A stretch of DNA of 49,590 bases, from assembly GCF_000802365.1 (NCBI RefSeq), contig NZ_JSZE01000049.1:1-49590 (forward strand), written 5' to 3'. Both the position numbers and the translations under genes were made by a program. This document shows positions 18,854 to 30,951 of this stretch, in pieces. The stretch's first letter is position 1. The number at the start of each line of letters is the position of its first letter. Origin of the DNA: Xanthomonas cannabis pv. cannabis. GTDB taxonomy: Bacteria; Pseudomonadota; Gammaproteobacteria; Xanthomonadales; Xanthomonadaceae. The notes beneath the pieces are model-generated. The model was given only the letters and a program-made list of their open reading frames with translations, had not been told where the DNA came from and made no database searches.

Positions 18854-19372
18854 CTATGCGACAAGCCGGCCCATGATCTGCGTGACCGCCTGCTGCGGGC
18901 TCAGCACGGCGCTGTCGATCACCCAGTGCGGCTCGGTCCAGGCCACGTAATCATGCGCGAGCACGGAGGCCCACCCCGGCACGCGCAATCCGACCACGTC
19001 GCTCTGCCGCGATTCCACGCGCTGCCGATGCACGTTGCGATCGCTGCACACTACCTCGATCTCCAGCAAGCGGCTCCGTGTGCGACGCGCTACATCGCGC
19101 CACGCTTCACGGGTGACCGGCAATGGGTTCACACAATCGGCGACCACCACGTGACCCAGTTGCAGATTGGCCTCGGCAAGTGCGTAGGCGGTCATGTAGC
19201 CGGCTGCTCCGACGTCGTTGGCGAGCGCACCACTTTCGCGTAGTGACTGCTCGATCGTATCGATACGCAAATAAAACGCAGTGCATTGCGTGAGCAGCGC
19301 CTGGGCAATGGAACTCTTGCCGACGCCCGGCAATCCGCCGAATACCACCAAGATCGCTGACTGCAGGGTCAC
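18854..19372 (-). CDS. P-loop kinase-like ATP-binding protein
   Basis: A 172-residue cytosolic nucleotide-binding protein. It starts near MTLQSAILVVFGGLPGVGKSS, where GLPGVGKSS (about 12-20) is a Walker A motif. Later FYLRIDTIEQSL and VVVADCVNPLPVTREAW resemble the lid and acceptor regions of small-molecule kinases of the zeta-toxin/chloramphenicol-phosphotransferase group. The substrate is unknown. The GTG start at 19372 overlaps the TGA of mutT (sequence GTGA, 19372-19369), strong evidence for this start and for translational coupling. A longer frame reaching 19618 is rejected because it would run inside mutT. Confidence 0.82.
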   Translation of the reverse strand: MTLQSAILVVFGGLPGVGKSSIAQALLTQCTAFYLRIDTIEQSLRESGALANDVGAAGYMTAYALAEANLQLGHVVVADCVNPLPVTREAWRDVARRTRSRLLEIEVVCSDRNVHRQRVESRQSDVVGLRVPGWASVLAHDYVAWTEPHWVIDSAVLSPQQAVTQIMGRLVA

Positions 19373-20316
19373 TGCGGCCACAGCGCGCGAATCGCCGCGA
19401 TGCCTTGCGCGCCATGCGAACGGGCTTCGCGCAGGTCGTCGACCTGCATGCCACCGAGTGCGTAGATCGGCAAGGAGACCTGCTCGCGCAGGCGTTCGAA
19501 CCCATCCCATCCCAAGGGTGTCGCACCCGGATGCGACGCGGTTGCCTGCACCGGGCCCAGCACCGCAAAATCGCAGCCAAGACGCTGGGCGTGGCGCAGG
19601 TCTTCCAGCCCGTGACACGAGGCGGCGACCGGCTGCTCGGCCGGCAACGGGCGCTGCTGCAGGCTGGCCAGTTGCTCCGAGCCCAGATGCACGCCGATGC
19701 CGAGTTCGCCGGCCAGTGCGATGTCACGGTTGAGCAGCAGTTGCGCGCGCGTACGGCCGCGCAGGCGCATCACCTGCTGCAGCAAGGCCTGCCAGCGCGC
19801 CGGTTCGGCCTGCCGCGCACGCAACTGGATGCGCGTGATGCCGTCCTGCAGCGCACGCTCCAGGCCTTCCAGCCACAGCGCGTCATCGTCCGGCTCGGGC
19901 GTGATCAGATAGCGGTCGGGCTGGCGCAGCACACCGACCACCGGCACATCGGCCGGCGGCATCGAATAACGAGTCAGCTTGTCGGCGGCCACCCAGGTCA
20001 TCGCCTGGCCTTCGCGGCCGCGCGGGCTGCCTTTCCATGCGGTGATGTGGCGCACTTCCAGGCGCAGCCGCTTGTCCGGGTACAACTGCGGCACGTCCAT
20101 CAGCCACTCGCCGACCTGCGCCTCGATACCGAGCTCTTCGTTGAGTTCGCGCACCAGCGCCTGTTCGGAGGTTTCGCCAGGTTCGCGCTTGCCACCCGGA
20201 AACTCCCACAGGCCGGGCATGTCGCGGGTTTCGGTACGGCGGGTCAGCAGGATGCGGCCGCGGGCGTCGGTGATCACGCCGGCAACGACGTGGATGGATC
20301 TTAGAGAATCAGGCAT
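19369..20316 (-). CDS. mutT: Nudix hydrolase fused to thiamine-phosphate-synthase-like domain (MutT-ThiE)
   Basis: A 315-residue fusion. Residues 1 to about 130 are a MutT-type Nudix domain that hydrolyses 8-oxo-dGTP; the box GX5EX7REUXEEXGU is perfect at 42-64 (GKREPGE...RELNEELGI). Residues from about 145 to 315 resemble ThiE: LLLNRDIALAGELGIGVHLG, then CDFAVLGPVQATASHPG and PIYALGGM. Such fusions are known in gamma-proteobacteria near secA. Whether the ThiE half is catalytic is uncertain. The downstream P-loop gene overlaps by 4 nt. A heptanucleotide inverted repeat lies just upstream, between this gene and the VOC gene on the same strand. Confidence 0.93.
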   Translation of the reverse strand: MPDSLRSIHVVAGVITDARGRILLTRRTETRDMPGLWEFPGGKREPGETSEQALVRELNEELGIEAQVGEWLMDVPQLYPDKRLRLEVRHITAWKGSPRGREGQAMTWVAADKLTRYSMPPADVPVVGVLRQPDRYLITPEPDDDALWLEGLERALQDGITRIQLRARQAEPARWQALLQQVMRLRGRTRAQLLLNRDIALAGELGIGVHLGSEQLASLQQRPLPAEQPVAASCHGLEDLRHAQRLGCDFAVLGPVQATASHPGATPLGWDGFERLREQVSLPIYALGGMQVDDLREARSHGAQGIAAIRALWPQ

Positions 20317-20365
20317 GGCACAAGAGTGCCGCGAGTGAGCCGTTCAGTGCAATCGCTTGGCGGCG

Positions 20366-20465
20366 GGGATTGGAGATTCGGGAATCGGGAATCGGGAATC
20401 GGGAATCGGTTGAAGCACGCACCATGCCCGCCCTTGCAATTCCCCATTCCCGATTCCCGATTCAC
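20366..20465. repeat. Heptanucleotide inverted-repeat element E1 (GGGATTN/GGGAATC type), VOC-mutT gap
   Basis: The left arm 20366-20407 is six 7-nt units, the last four being exact GGGAATC (20380-20407). The right arm 20438-20465 is four units of the complement (NATTCCC). The 30-nt core is unrelated to the arms. It lies entirely between the VOC stop (20468) and the mutT start (20316). Confidence 0.85.
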
Positions 20466-20467
20466 GC

Positions 20468-20836
20468 CTACAGTGGATGCCCGATGCGCCAGAGCACACC
20501 GCTGGGATCGTGCAAGGTGAAATCGCGTGCGCCCCACGGCCGATCTTCCGGCGCGCTGCAGGTCACTCCAAACTGCGCATCCAGTTCGGTGTCGTGCACG
20601 TGCTGCCACCACCCGTCGGCATCGTCCACCCACAGGTGCAACATCAGGTTTTCGGCCAGTTCGCGCACATAGAAATCCTGCAGCAGGAACGCACAGTGCG
20701 CACCGTGCCGAAAGCAGGTCACATTGCCGACCTCGTCTTCCTGCACGAATCCCAGCGCACGATAGAACCGCTGCGACACCGCATAATCGCGCGCAGGCAC
20801 GAACACTTTCAGTTGCTGGCTCGACAGTTGCGACAT
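20468..20836 (-). CDS. VOC family protein
   Basis: A 122-residue glyoxalase-fold protein beginning MSQLSSQQLKVFVPARDYAV. It has the usual FYRALGF, a central LMLHLWVDDADGWWQHV and the terminal ARDFTLHDPSGVLWRIGHPL. The Glu expected as the last metal ligand (LxE) is replaced here by the sequence LWRI, so it may be non-catalytic or bind a ligand without metal. Upstream in-frame ATG at 20869 would add 11 residues; I prefer 20836, where the fold begins. Function is unknown. It lies 151 nt upstream of mutT on the same strand. Confidence 0.85.
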   Translation of the reverse strand: MSQLSSQQLKVFVPARDYAVSQRFYRALGFVQEDEVGNVTCFRHGAHCAFLLQDFYVRELAENLMLHLWVDDADGWWQHVHDTELDAQFGVTCSAPEDRPWGARDFTLHDPSGVLWRIGHPL

Positions 20837-21178
20837 GACGCACTCCACGCCGGACGTAGCGGCGAGCATACGCCTTGCCTGGGCAGGCGAGACCAGAACC
20901 CAAGAAGAGGCGACTGACGACGCGAGAGCAACATGGCTGGCAGCCTATGCCAGGAGGCATCGTCACGTACCGGTCGGGGTGCTTGAGGGCCGTCCGTGCG
21001 CGAGGCTTTGGCGTCGCCCAGAATCGGAACATCAATGGTCGGCAGCGTCTGTGTGGTTGGAAGCGCCGATGGAGATCCAGACTAGCGACCGCTGGCTGAA
21101 AACCCGCGCGAAGTCCTGAAATGACGAATGGCTCCTCACGGAGCCATTCGATGTAGGTTAAAAGCAGACCGATGCCGC
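20837..21178. other. 342-nt intergenic region
   Basis: Contains the stem-loop at 21125-21150 just past the autotransporter stop. Otherwise no gene or motif that I can support. Confidence 0.5.
21125..21150 (-). terminator. Stem-loop downstream of the autotransporter gene
   Basis: A perfect 11-bp stem CGAATGGCTCC / GGAGCCATTCG with a 4-nt loop, about 29 nt past the stop codon. On the minus strand it is followed by TCATTT, a weak T-tract, so termination is probable rather than certain. Confidence 0.6.
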
Positions 21179-24100
21179 TTAGAACGCCACCTTCCAGTTC
21201 AACTGCGCGCCCACCTCACGCTGACCATCGCCGGCACGTCCCTGTCCGACTAGCGACAGGCGACTGTTGGCGGAGGTGTTGAGGGAGACGCCGAGCTCGG
21301 CGATGCCGACATTGCGTGCCAGCGGTACACCGCCAACAGTAAATGTGCTGCTGCCGGCAACGAAGCGTTGCCTGGAATCGGCGCGTAGTTCACCGGCGGC
21401 ATTCTGCCAGGCCAAGCCAGCTTCCAGGCGTGCACCATCTTGCAGACCGCCACTGATATCCCAAGAAGCTCGCACGCCAGCGGTGGACGTCCACACTTCA
21501 TCCTTGCTGGCATCAATCGCCAGCGCCGCACTGCCGCCAGCTTCCACTCCCGCGTCAGTGGACAACCGCGTGTAAGCCGCGGCGACGTATGGGGTCAACG
21601 TGAGCGTCCCCAGCTCGAAGTCCCAGCCGCCCTCAACAAAAGCCGACACTGCGTCGGCGTCGTAACGACCGTCCAAGCGCTGGGCAATACCGGTTCCCAC
21701 GCCGACAGTGCGTTCGGTGTCTATCTGGTAGTCCGCATAGCTGGCACCGCCGTCGATCCATACAGCCTCGCCACGATAGCCAGCGTATAGCCCGGCATGC
21801 ACCGCATCGACGTCGGAGGACGCGTTACGCGCCTGGAGCTGCTGACGTAGCGACTCGGCACCGGCGGCAAGCCCGACCGTCCAACGCTCGCCAAACGACC
21901 AGTCCACACCGGCCATCAGGCCGTCGCGATTCTGGCGAGCACGGGCAGCGGAGCCATCACCATCCTGCCGATTGGAAGCGCCGCTGCCGGCGACCCAACC
22001 CGATGCACCGCCGTCTTCGGCGATGCTTGAGGTCTGACGCAGGTGCTGGCTGATCCCTTCGCGCAGGAAGCGATCCTCCAATAGCAGTGCCCGATTGCTG
22101 GCGTGGACTTCACCCGAGAGGTCATCGAATGCCGCACGGGCAGTATCGGCATCCATGATCAGCAGGCCGTTATAGAGCGCCAGTGCATCACCGGATTGCC
22201 GCAGCGTATCCAATGCCGCGGCGGTAGCACGCTGGTTGCCGCTGATTGCGACCGTACCGAACACCAAAGGCGGGGCAATGGGAGCAACCGGGGTGACAGG
22301 AGCGATCGGCGGCGCAGGTGTCACCGGCGTAACCGGATCGACCGGGGTGACCGGAGTACCCGGATCGACAGGTGGGGCCGGAGTGACAGGCGGAGTGGTG
22401 TCCTTCACCGCGAGGGTCAACTGCACCTGGTTGGCGGTATAGACAACGCTCGGGTCGATAAAGGCAGAGCGCGAGGTCACTTGGTCGAAGCGGCCCTGCA
22501 CCCCGCCAGCTGCCTCCAGAATCGTATATGTCTGGCCGTTCTGATAACTGACAGACGGGTCCAGCGCAGTCACGCGCAACGCGGCGTCGGCGGTGTTGGT
22601 CAAGCCGGAGGTACGGCCCAGATAGGCCGTGCCGCTCACGGCGAGCTGATCGCTCTGGCCGTTGCCGAGCACATCGACGTCATAGAACGAGGTGCCGCTA
22701 ATCGTGGCGCCCAACCCATTATTTGCAGCAAGGTATAGGTCTCCATCGAAGGTCATCTTGCCGATGCCGTTCTGGCCCGGCGACAAAGTGCCACCGTCGC
22801 CAAGAAAGGTGTCCCCGAGCCTGGCGTTACCGGCCAGGATGCCTTCGCCAGCTACCACAGCAATCGAGCTGCGTACAGTCTCGACCGTGCTACCCAGATT
22901 GATCTGTTGTTGAAAACCTGACGTACCGTTAAGCACAAGAGTGCCGCCGGACACAAGGATCTCCTGGACAAATGCTCGGCTAGGATCTGTGTAACCCTGA
23001 CCGGTATAAAGATCCGAGTTAATAATTAGCGTGCCGCCGGTGACATTGATCTCACCGCCGAACGCGGTCAGATTGCCATCCAGACGAGTGTTGCCAGAGA
23101 GTTGTAGCAGTTGCCCGCTAACCCACGAATTGCCGCTAGGCACGCTGCTGATGGCGTTCGGCAAGGTGGCATCGCCAGTGTGATTGAACACCAAACCACC
23201 GGAGTTCGCCTGCATCAAGATTGGCGATGCAGATAATTGCCCAGGCGCTTCGGCAGCGCGCCAGGCCGGCGCAGTGTTGGCGATCGACCACTGGTCCATG
23301 CCCCCACCTAAAGCCAGATAACCTGCGCTGCCCAGCGTAATCCCGCTGCCTCCATCGATGCGGCCGCCGCTGCTCGCGCTGAGCACGCCATACGGTTCAA
23401 ACACCGTGCCTCCAACGGTAAGGCCGTTGGCTGCTGCGATCGCTGATCCAACACCACTGACACGAACCTGATCGTGCTCAAGCCGGGGCGCAAACGTCGA
23501 GGAGTTAAGTCCGCCGGAAATCGATAAGGTATCCGTATTGATGACTGCGCCATCGAGTACCTCAACGTTGGTGAAGGTCCGCATCGCACCACTATTGGTC
23601 CAGCTGGAACCAGCACCGGTAAGTGTCGCGTTGGTCCGCGTATTGGCGTAGGAATCCTTGATGGTGGCAGTGGTCGAACGGATCGCCGCACCGCTTTCAA
23701 CCAGCAGCTCATTGCTGACATCCACGCGAGGGGCTTCGATCGCCGAACCGGCACCGCTGACCACGATACGGCCGGTCTGGCCAAAGTCGTCACTGATGCC
23801 GTTCGGGCGCTCAGCGCGCACGTCGGTGGTTGCGCGGAGCACAGCGCCGCCGGACAGGGTCAGACTTCCATCTCCGTTGGAGCCGACCGAGACCGTGTCT
23901 GCGTTGATCCTGCCCGTGCCGGTCACGGTCACCACGCCGCTGGAATCGCTCTGTACACCGAGCATCAGCTCTGCGGTATTGAGCTCACCGCCATCGGCCA
24001 CGTTCACGGTGCCATTGCTGGTGCCGTTGTTGGTAAGGTTGATGAGGGTGCCGCCCAGATGCACACCGCGGTCTGCGTTGACCGTGCCGCCGTTGCCGAC

Positions 24101-24865
24101 GTTGAGAGTGCCGTCGCGGACCATGCCGACCAACAAGAAATTGTCGGTGATGGCCAGAGTACCGCCGTTGCTGACATTGACCGTACCGGCGCCATTGGTG
24201 CTGTGACCAAGGCTCATGCCGTAGTCATTGACCACTGAGTAGGGCCGTGTTGTCGTGACGGTGCCGCCGTTGGTGATCTCCATGATGCCGGTGCCGCCGC
24301 GGCCGACGATGATATTGCGGGCGGTAAGTGCCGAGCCAGCACCAGTGACCAGCACATTGCCGGTACTGCCCTGCTGGTTGCCCAAGGTCATCAAGCCCGC
24401 CGTGGTGGCCTGACTGCCGTCCTGCAGGGTCATGTTGCCGATGCCGGCATCGCCCACGAGCAGGTCCCAGAATCCGCTATTGATGGCAAGGCGTGCCCCC
24501 GGGCCGGTGAGGCGCAGGGTGCCATTGCCGGCTGCGGTGCTGCCGAGAGAGATATCCTCCTCGGAAGTAACTACAGCGGTGCCGCTGACATCGACGACAA
24601 CGGTGCCGTTTGGGCCAACGCGAAAGCCCTCGGCATATACACGCGAGCTGGTGATGGTGTCATCGCTGTTGAAATCGAATACGGCGGCAAACCCGGAAGG
24701 CGCTGCAACCAGGCCGAGCGCAGCCAGCATCGCCGCAGTCAGCGGCGAACGATGGCTGACGCTGCCGGTGGCGCGGGCAGAGGAACCGTGAGACGTGGCC
24801 AATTCAGATGCAACCTGCATCGAGCCGGTGGCGCGGTTACGCACCAGGCGATAGATCCTGTTCAT
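21179..24865 (-). CDS. Type Va autotransporter (autotransporter beta-barrel protein)
   Basis: A self-exporting outer-membrane protein of 1,228 residues. It opens with an extended signal peptide region ([20 protein letters not shown]) followed by the hydrophobic signal [20 protein letters not shown]. The passenger (about 65-910) is beta-helical, built of irregular repeats such as [26 protein letters not shown] and [14 protein letters not shown] linker rich in PVTPV/PAPP (about 885-935) leads to the autotransporter barrel (about 960-1228), which ends in WKVAF with the terminal Phe needed for barrel assembly. The start at 24865 is fixed by the ESPR and by GGAG 5 nt upstream. No protease or lipase motif is visible in the passenger, so adhesion is a reasonable guess only. 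Confidence 0.93.
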   Translation of the reverse strand: MNRIYRLVRNRATGSMQVASELATSHGSSARATGSVSHRSPLTAAMLAALGLVAAPSGFAAVFDFNSDDTITSSRVYAEGFRVGPNGTVVVDVSGTAVVTSEEDISLGSTAAGNGTLRLTGPGARLAINSGFWDLLVGDAGIGNMTLQDGSQATTAGLMTLGNQQGSTGNVLVTGAGSALTARNIIVGRGGTGIMEITNGGTVTTTRPYSVVNDYGMSLGHSTNGAGTVNVSNGGTLAITDNFLLVGMVRDGTLNVGNGGTVNADRGVHLGGTLINLTNNGTSNGTVNVADGGELNTAELMLGVQSDSSGVVTVTGTGRINADTVSVGSNGDGSLTLSGGAVLRATTDVRAERPNGISDDFGQTGRIVVSGAGSAIEAPRVDVSNELLVESGAAIRSTTATIKDSYANTRTNATLTGAGSSWTNSGAMRTFTNVEVLDGAVINTDTLSISGGLNSSTFAPRLEHDQVRVSGVGSAIAAANGLTVGGTVFEPYGVLSASSGGRIDGGSGITLGSAGYLALGGGMDQWSIANTAPAWRAAEAPGQLSASPILMQANSGGLVFNHTGDATLPNAISSVPSGNSWVSGQLLQLSGNTRLDGNLTAFGGEINVTGGTLIINSDLYTGQGYTDPSRAFVQEILVSGGTLVLNGTSGFQQQINLGSTVETVRSSIAVVAGEGILAGNARLGDTFLGDGGTLSPGQNGIGKMTFDGDLYLAANNGLGATISGTSFYDVDVLGNGQSDQLAVSGTAYLGRTSGLTNTADAALRVTALDPSVSYQNGQTYTILEAAGGVQGRFDQVTSRSAFIDPSVVYTANQVQLTLAVKDTTPPVTPAPPVDPGTPVTPVDPVTPVTPAPPIAPVTPVAPIAPPLVFGTVAISGNQRATAAALDTLRQSGDALALYNGLLIMDADTARAAFDDLSGEVHASNRALLLEDRFLREGISQHLRQTSSIAEDGGASGWVAGSGASNRQDGDGSAARARQNRDGLMAGVDWSFGERWTVGLAAGAESLRQQLQARNASSDVDAVHAGLYAGYRGEAVWIDGGASYADYQIDTERTVGVGTGIAQRLDGRYDADAVSAFVEGGWDFELGTLTLTPYVAAAYTRLSTDAGVEAGGSAALAIDASKDEVWTSTAGVRASWDISGGLQDGARLEAGLAWQNAAGELRADSRQRFVAGSSTFTVGGVPLARNVGIAELGVSLNTSANSRLSLVGQGRAGDGQREVGAQLNWKVAF

Positions 24866-25059
24866 GAAGCTCCATTTTGTAGATTGATCAAGGACACGAT
24901 GACGCCGCATTGCACGGATTTTCGTCGTGAGCTGAGACCCGGCGTCGTGCAGGCAACGCGGCTCACAAAGGTAAATGGTCATCGCGCCACGACCTAGGCC
25001 GACTGACCCGGTGCAGCGTGGGGATGCGCCTGACGGCAGTGTGGGGTTTTTCCTAGCAA

Positions 25060-25076
25060 TGCATATCTGATATGCA
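25060..25076. promoter_or_regulatory. 17-bp palindrome upstream of the autotransporter
   Basis: TGCATATC-T-GATATGCA, with perfect 8-bp arms around one central base, 195 nt upstream of the autotransporter ATG and beyond the secA terminator. A candidate operator; no regulator is assigned. Confidence 0.5.
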
Positions 25077-25148
25077 GGCCATCTGCAGGGCCGCGTGGCG
25101 TTCGATGAGGCGTTCGTTAAGACCGTGCGCGCCCCAGGAGTGACAGCG

Positions 25149-25178
25149 AAAAAAAGCCCCGCACTAGGCGGGGCTTTT
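25149..25178 (-). terminator. Rho-independent terminator of secA
   Basis: Stem AAAAGCCCCGC / GCGGGGCTTTT with a 5-nt loop, followed on the minus strand by a run of seven T, 18 nt beyond the secA stop. The symmetric A/T flanks could also let it work for plus-strand transcripts. Confidence 0.93.
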
Positions 25179-25196
25179 CAATCAATGCAGCTCAGC

Positions 25197-27935
<2,739 letters not shown>

Positions 27936-28004
27936 TGAAGAAACCGGTTGAAAAGGAACGGTTTGACCGACGCCGGTCCCCAAGACCCGACCGCCGTAAA
28001 CGAA

Positions 28005-28025
28005 ACAGGGCGCACTGCGCCCTGT
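28005..28025 (-). terminator. Terminator between the M23 peptidase gene and secA
   Basis: A perfect 9-bp stem ACAGGGCGC / GCGCCCTGT with a 3-nt loop. On the minus strand it is followed by TTTCGTTT. It separates transcription of the M23 gene from secA. Confidence 0.75.
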
Positions 28026-28101
28026 CATGGCAACACCCTATTGTAGCTTGGGGCGAGCCTTCACGAATCAAGCAGCTCCGCGGGAGCCTGCCATGCCTTC
28101 G

Positions 28102-29046
28102 TCAACCGCGCCCTCGGCGCCCCACCGGCGTGTTGGTGTCGCCCAGGAACTTGCGCGGATTGACCACGCGCCCGTCCGCCCAGACCTCGAAATGCACGTG
28201 TGCGCCGGTGGACCGGCCGCTGGAACCGGCCCTGGCCACCTGCTGGCCGGCACGGACCAGGTCGCCCACCTTCACCACCAGCCGCGAGTTGTGGGCATAG
28301 CGGGTCACGTAGCCGTTGCCGTGGTCCACCTCGACCACATTGCCGTAACCGCCGCGCACGCCGGCATAGCTGACCACGCCGTCGGCGACCGACATCACCG
28401 GGTCGCCCACGTTGGCATGGAAATCCACACCCTTGTGGAAGGCCGAGCCGCCATCGAACGGGTCGGCGCGGCCGCCAAAACCGGAGGTGATGTAGGTGTT
28501 GCGGATCGGCATCCGCGACGGCACCGCGTTCTGCTCGAGCTGATGATCGAACATCAGCGAGGCCAGCACGTTCAGTTGCTGCCCGGAGGCGGAAAACTGC
28601 TGTTCGACCTGGCCCAACGTCTCGGTGAGCTCCTTCACCGGCATGTCGCTGACCGGCTCGTCGCCGCCACCGACGCCGACCGGCTCGTCGAAGTCGAACT
28701 CGCCGTCCTTCAGCTTGCCCATTTCGGTCAACCGCTCACCCAGTGCATTGAGGCGGGTAGCCTGCGCCTGCAGCTCGCCCATGCGGGCCGCCAGCGCGTT
28801 GACCTGCGCCTGCGAGGCGCGCTGCGCCTGGGCCAGCTCGACCTGCTGCTGCGCGACCTTGGCCTGCAGCGCGGAATTGGTCACCATGCCGGTCGCGGTA
28901 CTCGCGCCGACGCCCATCAGCATGCCCAGGCCCAGTACCGCGCCCAGGACGAGCATCGGCCGATCTGCGGCAAAGCCCTGGATCTGCCGGGTCAATCGTT
29001 CTGCCCGTGTCTGACGGGATTTGATTACAACTTTTTTCAACGCCAT
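28102..29046 (-). CDS. M23 family metallopeptidase (LytM-type peptidoglycan hydrolase)
   Basis: A 314-residue envelope protein. A short basic cytosolic N-terminus is followed by one membrane anchor (PMLVLGAVLGLGMLMGVGAS, about 31-50) and a periplasmic coiled coil (about 60-115, QQQVELAQAQRASQAQVNAL). The C-terminal LytM domain starts near residue 180, with zinc-ligand motifs HKGVDFH (about 225) and HVHFE (about 290), so it should be an active endopeptidase cutting peptide cross-links. Its ATG (29046-29044) abuts the ATG of dciA (29047-29049) without a single spacer base. Confidence 0.92.
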   Translation of the reverse strand: MALKKVVIKSRQTRAERLTRQIQGFAADRPMLVLGAVLGLGMLMGVGASTATGMVTNSALQAKVAQQQVELAQAQRASQAQVNALAARMGELQAQATRLNALGERLTEMGKLKDGEFDFDEPVGVGGGDEPVSDMPVKELTETLGQVEQQFSASGQQLNVLASLMFDHQLEQNAVPSRMPIRNTYITSGFGGRADPFDGGSAFHKGVDFHANVGDPVMSVADGVVSYAGVRGGYGNVVEVDHGNGYVTRYAHNSRLVVKVGDLVRAGQQVARAGSSGRSTGAHVHFEVWADGRVVNPRKFLGDTNTPVGRRGRG

Positions 29047-29493
29047 ATGAGTGTCATGTCCAAGCCCAAGTCCAACGCACGCAACCCCTCCACACCACAA
29101 CCGGCCATCGAGGCCGCGCTGGGGGAAAAGGCTGGCGACCCGTTGCGCCGGGCCTTGTGGCTCGATGCGCTGGACCGGCAGTTGCGTCCCCTGTTACCGC
29201 CCCATCTGGCCAGCCGTTGCCGGTTGGCCAATGTCCGAGGCGAACAGCTCGTTTTTCTGGTTGATTCACCGATCTGGCATGCCAAGGTGCGGCTTGCCGA
29301 GACCCAACTCCTTGATGCCGCCCGATCCCTCGGATTGAAGGCCACCGCAGTGACCGTCAAGACAGCAAGCACTCCGCTGCATTCCCCAATACAGCAGAAC
29401 CGCAACCGTCCACGGCCGGTATCCGAAGCCACGCACAAAGGTCTGCGCGAAGCGCTGGCGTCCTTGCAGGACGTCTTACCGACCAAGCGGTGA
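29047..29493 (+). CDS. dciA: DciA-type helicase loader (DUF721)
   Basis: A 148-residue DUF721 protein. DciA proteins load the replicative helicase DnaB in bacteria lacking DnaC/DnaI. The KH-like fold segment is visible at about 30-105: LRRALWLDALDRQLRPLLPP, RCRLANVRGEQLVFLVDSPI and WHAKVRLAETQLLDAARSLG. A disordered C-terminal tail follows (about 106-148). Synteny with lpxC, an M23 gene and secA matches other gamma-proteobacteria. Either ATG 29047 or ATG 29056 could start it; neither has a convincing Shine-Dalgarno sequence. If 29047 is used, the divergent M23 start is back to back with it. Confidence 0.87.
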   Translation: MSVMSKPKSNARNPSTPQPAIEAALGEKAGDPLRRALWLDALDRQLRPLLPPHLASRCRLANVRGEQLVFLVDSPIWHAKVRLAETQLLDAARSLGLKATAVTVKTASTPLHSPIQQNRNRPRPVSEATHKGLREALASLQDVLPTKR

Positions 29494-29808
29494 CGTCCTG
29501 GCCGCCTTCTCGAAGCGACCACCCGTGCGTGAAAAGACTGCGAAGACCACGCACGACTCGACGCATCCTAGCGGGCGTGGAGGCCGCAGGAGTTAGAGAA
29601 GTCTTAAATAAAGGTTAAGAGCCGGCCTGAAATCCGACAGAGTTCACACTTTGAATGCCGATTGCGGCATTCCCTGACACAAACGCTGCCGAATACTCGG
29701 GTGCGTCAGGGTAGATGGCACGCGTGACACGACCAGCGGATGCCGGGCGCTGCAACGCTGGGCCTTGGCCGCGCCCGTCGCCCGCTGCGCGGGGTTCGAT
29801 CAGCGCCT
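29494..29808. other. 315-nt convergent intergenic region (dciA/lpxC)
   Basis: Contains a perfect 8-bp stem-loop GAATGCCG-attg-CGGCATTC (29653-29672) without a T-tract on either strand. It also has an AT-rich stretch CTTAAATAAAGGTTAAG (29601-29617) that is itself a weak palindrome. No gene seen. Confidence 0.5.
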
Positions 29809-30720
29809 TCAGGCGTAGACAGGGCTGGCGTAGGTGACCGGCGGCTGCTGGGACCCTTGCGGGTAACTCACCCATTCCCAGGCAGCCTGATCCGCCAGCA
29901 GGGCGCGCACCAGCTTGTTGTTGAGCGCGTGGCCGGACTTGAAGCCCTCATAGGCGCCCAGGATGGCGCCGCCAGCCAGATACAGGTCGCCAATGGCGTC
30001 CAGGATCTTGTGGCGGACGAATTCGTTGGTGTAGCGCAGGCCATCCTCGTTGAGCACGCGGAACTCGTCCAGCACGATGGCGTTGTCCATCGAGCCGCCC
30101 AGGCCCAGGTTGCGCTCGCGCATGTACTCCAGGTCGCGCATGAAGCCGAAGGTACGGGCGCGCGAGATTTCCTTGACGTAGGCCGAGGTGGAGAACTCGA
30201 TTTCCTGGCGTGACTGCTTGGCCGGGATCATCGGGTGGTTGAATTCGATGGTGAAGCCCAGCTTGTAGCCGTCATACGGCTCGAAGCGCGCGACCTTGTC
30301 GCCCTCGCGCACTTCCACCGGCTGTTTGATGCGGATGAAACGCTTGGGCTTGTCCTGCTCGACGATGCCTGCCGACTGCAGCAGGAACACGAACGGGCCG
30401 GACGAGCCATCCATGATCGGCAACTCGGCCGACGACAGTTCGACGATGACATTGTCCACGCCCAGCCCGGCCAGCGCCGACATCAGGTGCTCGACGGTCT
30501 GGATCTTGGCGCCGTTGCAGGTCAGACCGGTACACAGCGTGGTCTCGGTGACCAGCTCCGCATCGGCCGGCACTTCGACCACCGGTTCCAGGTCCACACG
30601 TCGGAACACCACGCCATGGTCGACCGGGGCCGGTCGCAGCGTCATATAGACCTTGTCGCCGCTGTGGAGGCCGACGCCGGTGGCGCGAATGGTGTTCTTG
30701 AGGGTGCGTTGCTGGGTCAT
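29809..30720 (-). CDS. lpxC: UDP-3-O-acyl-N-acetylglucosamine deacetylase
   Basis: Zinc deacetylase that catalyses the committed step of lipid A synthesis. The 303-residue protein begins [20 protein letters not shown]. The zinc ligands are H78 (TVEHLMSAL), H237 ([11 protein letters not shown]) and D241; the catalytic base-region H264 lies in KSGHALNN and T190 in RARTFGFM. The ATG at 30720 aligns with the family start, while 30741 would add 7 residues. It is the last gene of the dcw cluster, separated from ftsZ by a terminator-like hairpin, so it probably has its own promoter in the 231-nt gap. The C-terminus [20 protein letters not shown] is longer and less conserved, as in close relatives. 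Confidence 0.98.
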   Translation of the reverse strand: MTQQRTLKNTIRATGVGLHSGDKVYMTLRPAPVDHGVVFRRVDLEPVVEVPADAELVTETTLCTGLTCNGAKIQTVEHLMSALAGLGVDNVIVELSSAELPIMDGSSGPFVFLLQSAGIVEQDKPKRFIRIKQPVEVREGDKVARFEPYDGYKLGFTIEFNHPMIPAKQSRQEIEFSTSAYVKEISRARTFGFMRDLEYMRERNLGLGGSMDNAIVLDEFRVLNEDGLRYTNEFVRHKILDAIGDLYLAGGAILGAYEGFKSGHALNNKLVRALLADQAAWEWVSYPQGSQQPPVTYASPVYA

Positions 30721-30814
30721 ATGCGAAGTCTGGGGGAACAATGCAGACAGACGCTGAACCGGCTGTCTAATCCGGTGAGGTTATCCGAATTTTAACAAGT
30801 TGCGCGTGACGGGC

Positions 30815-30892
30815 GCTGTAATCCTGCGGTCACGCCAGTGCAAAAGCTGCCGGACCGTCACCGATCCGGCAGAAAGGACATGGCATTACAGC
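30815..30892 (-). terminator. Nested inverted repeats between ftsZ and lpxC (terminator of ftsZ)
   Basis: The inner perfect stem is CTGCCGGA (30847-30854) / TCCGGCAG (30865-30872) with a 10-nt loop; on the minus strand CTTTTGC follows it. An outer perfect 8-bp repeat GCTGTAAT (30815-30822) / ATTACAGC (30885-30892) brackets it. The inner hairpin is a probable ftsZ terminator. The outer pair is unexplained. Confidence 0.65.
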
Positions 30893-30951
30893 CCCGAGGC
30901 AACCCCCGGGTGGGACGGGCGACGCCGCCGTGGCGGCGCCGCCGGCGCCCC

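Larger units (their letters stand above)
24866..25196. other. Intergenic region between autotransporter and secA
   Basis: This 331-nt gap holds the secA terminator (25149-25178), a 17-bp palindrome (25060-25076) and presumably the autotransporter promoter. No gene is supported. Confidence 0.55.

Noticed and set aside
27936-28101. SecM-like arrest gene upstream of secA
   Set aside because: The gap contains only a terminator hairpin and a short leader; no signal-peptide ORF or arrest motif is seen.
29653-29672. Hairpin in the dciA-lpxC gap as a terminator
   Set aside because: Stem is perfect, but neither strand has a T-tract; kept only as a note under the intergenic entry.
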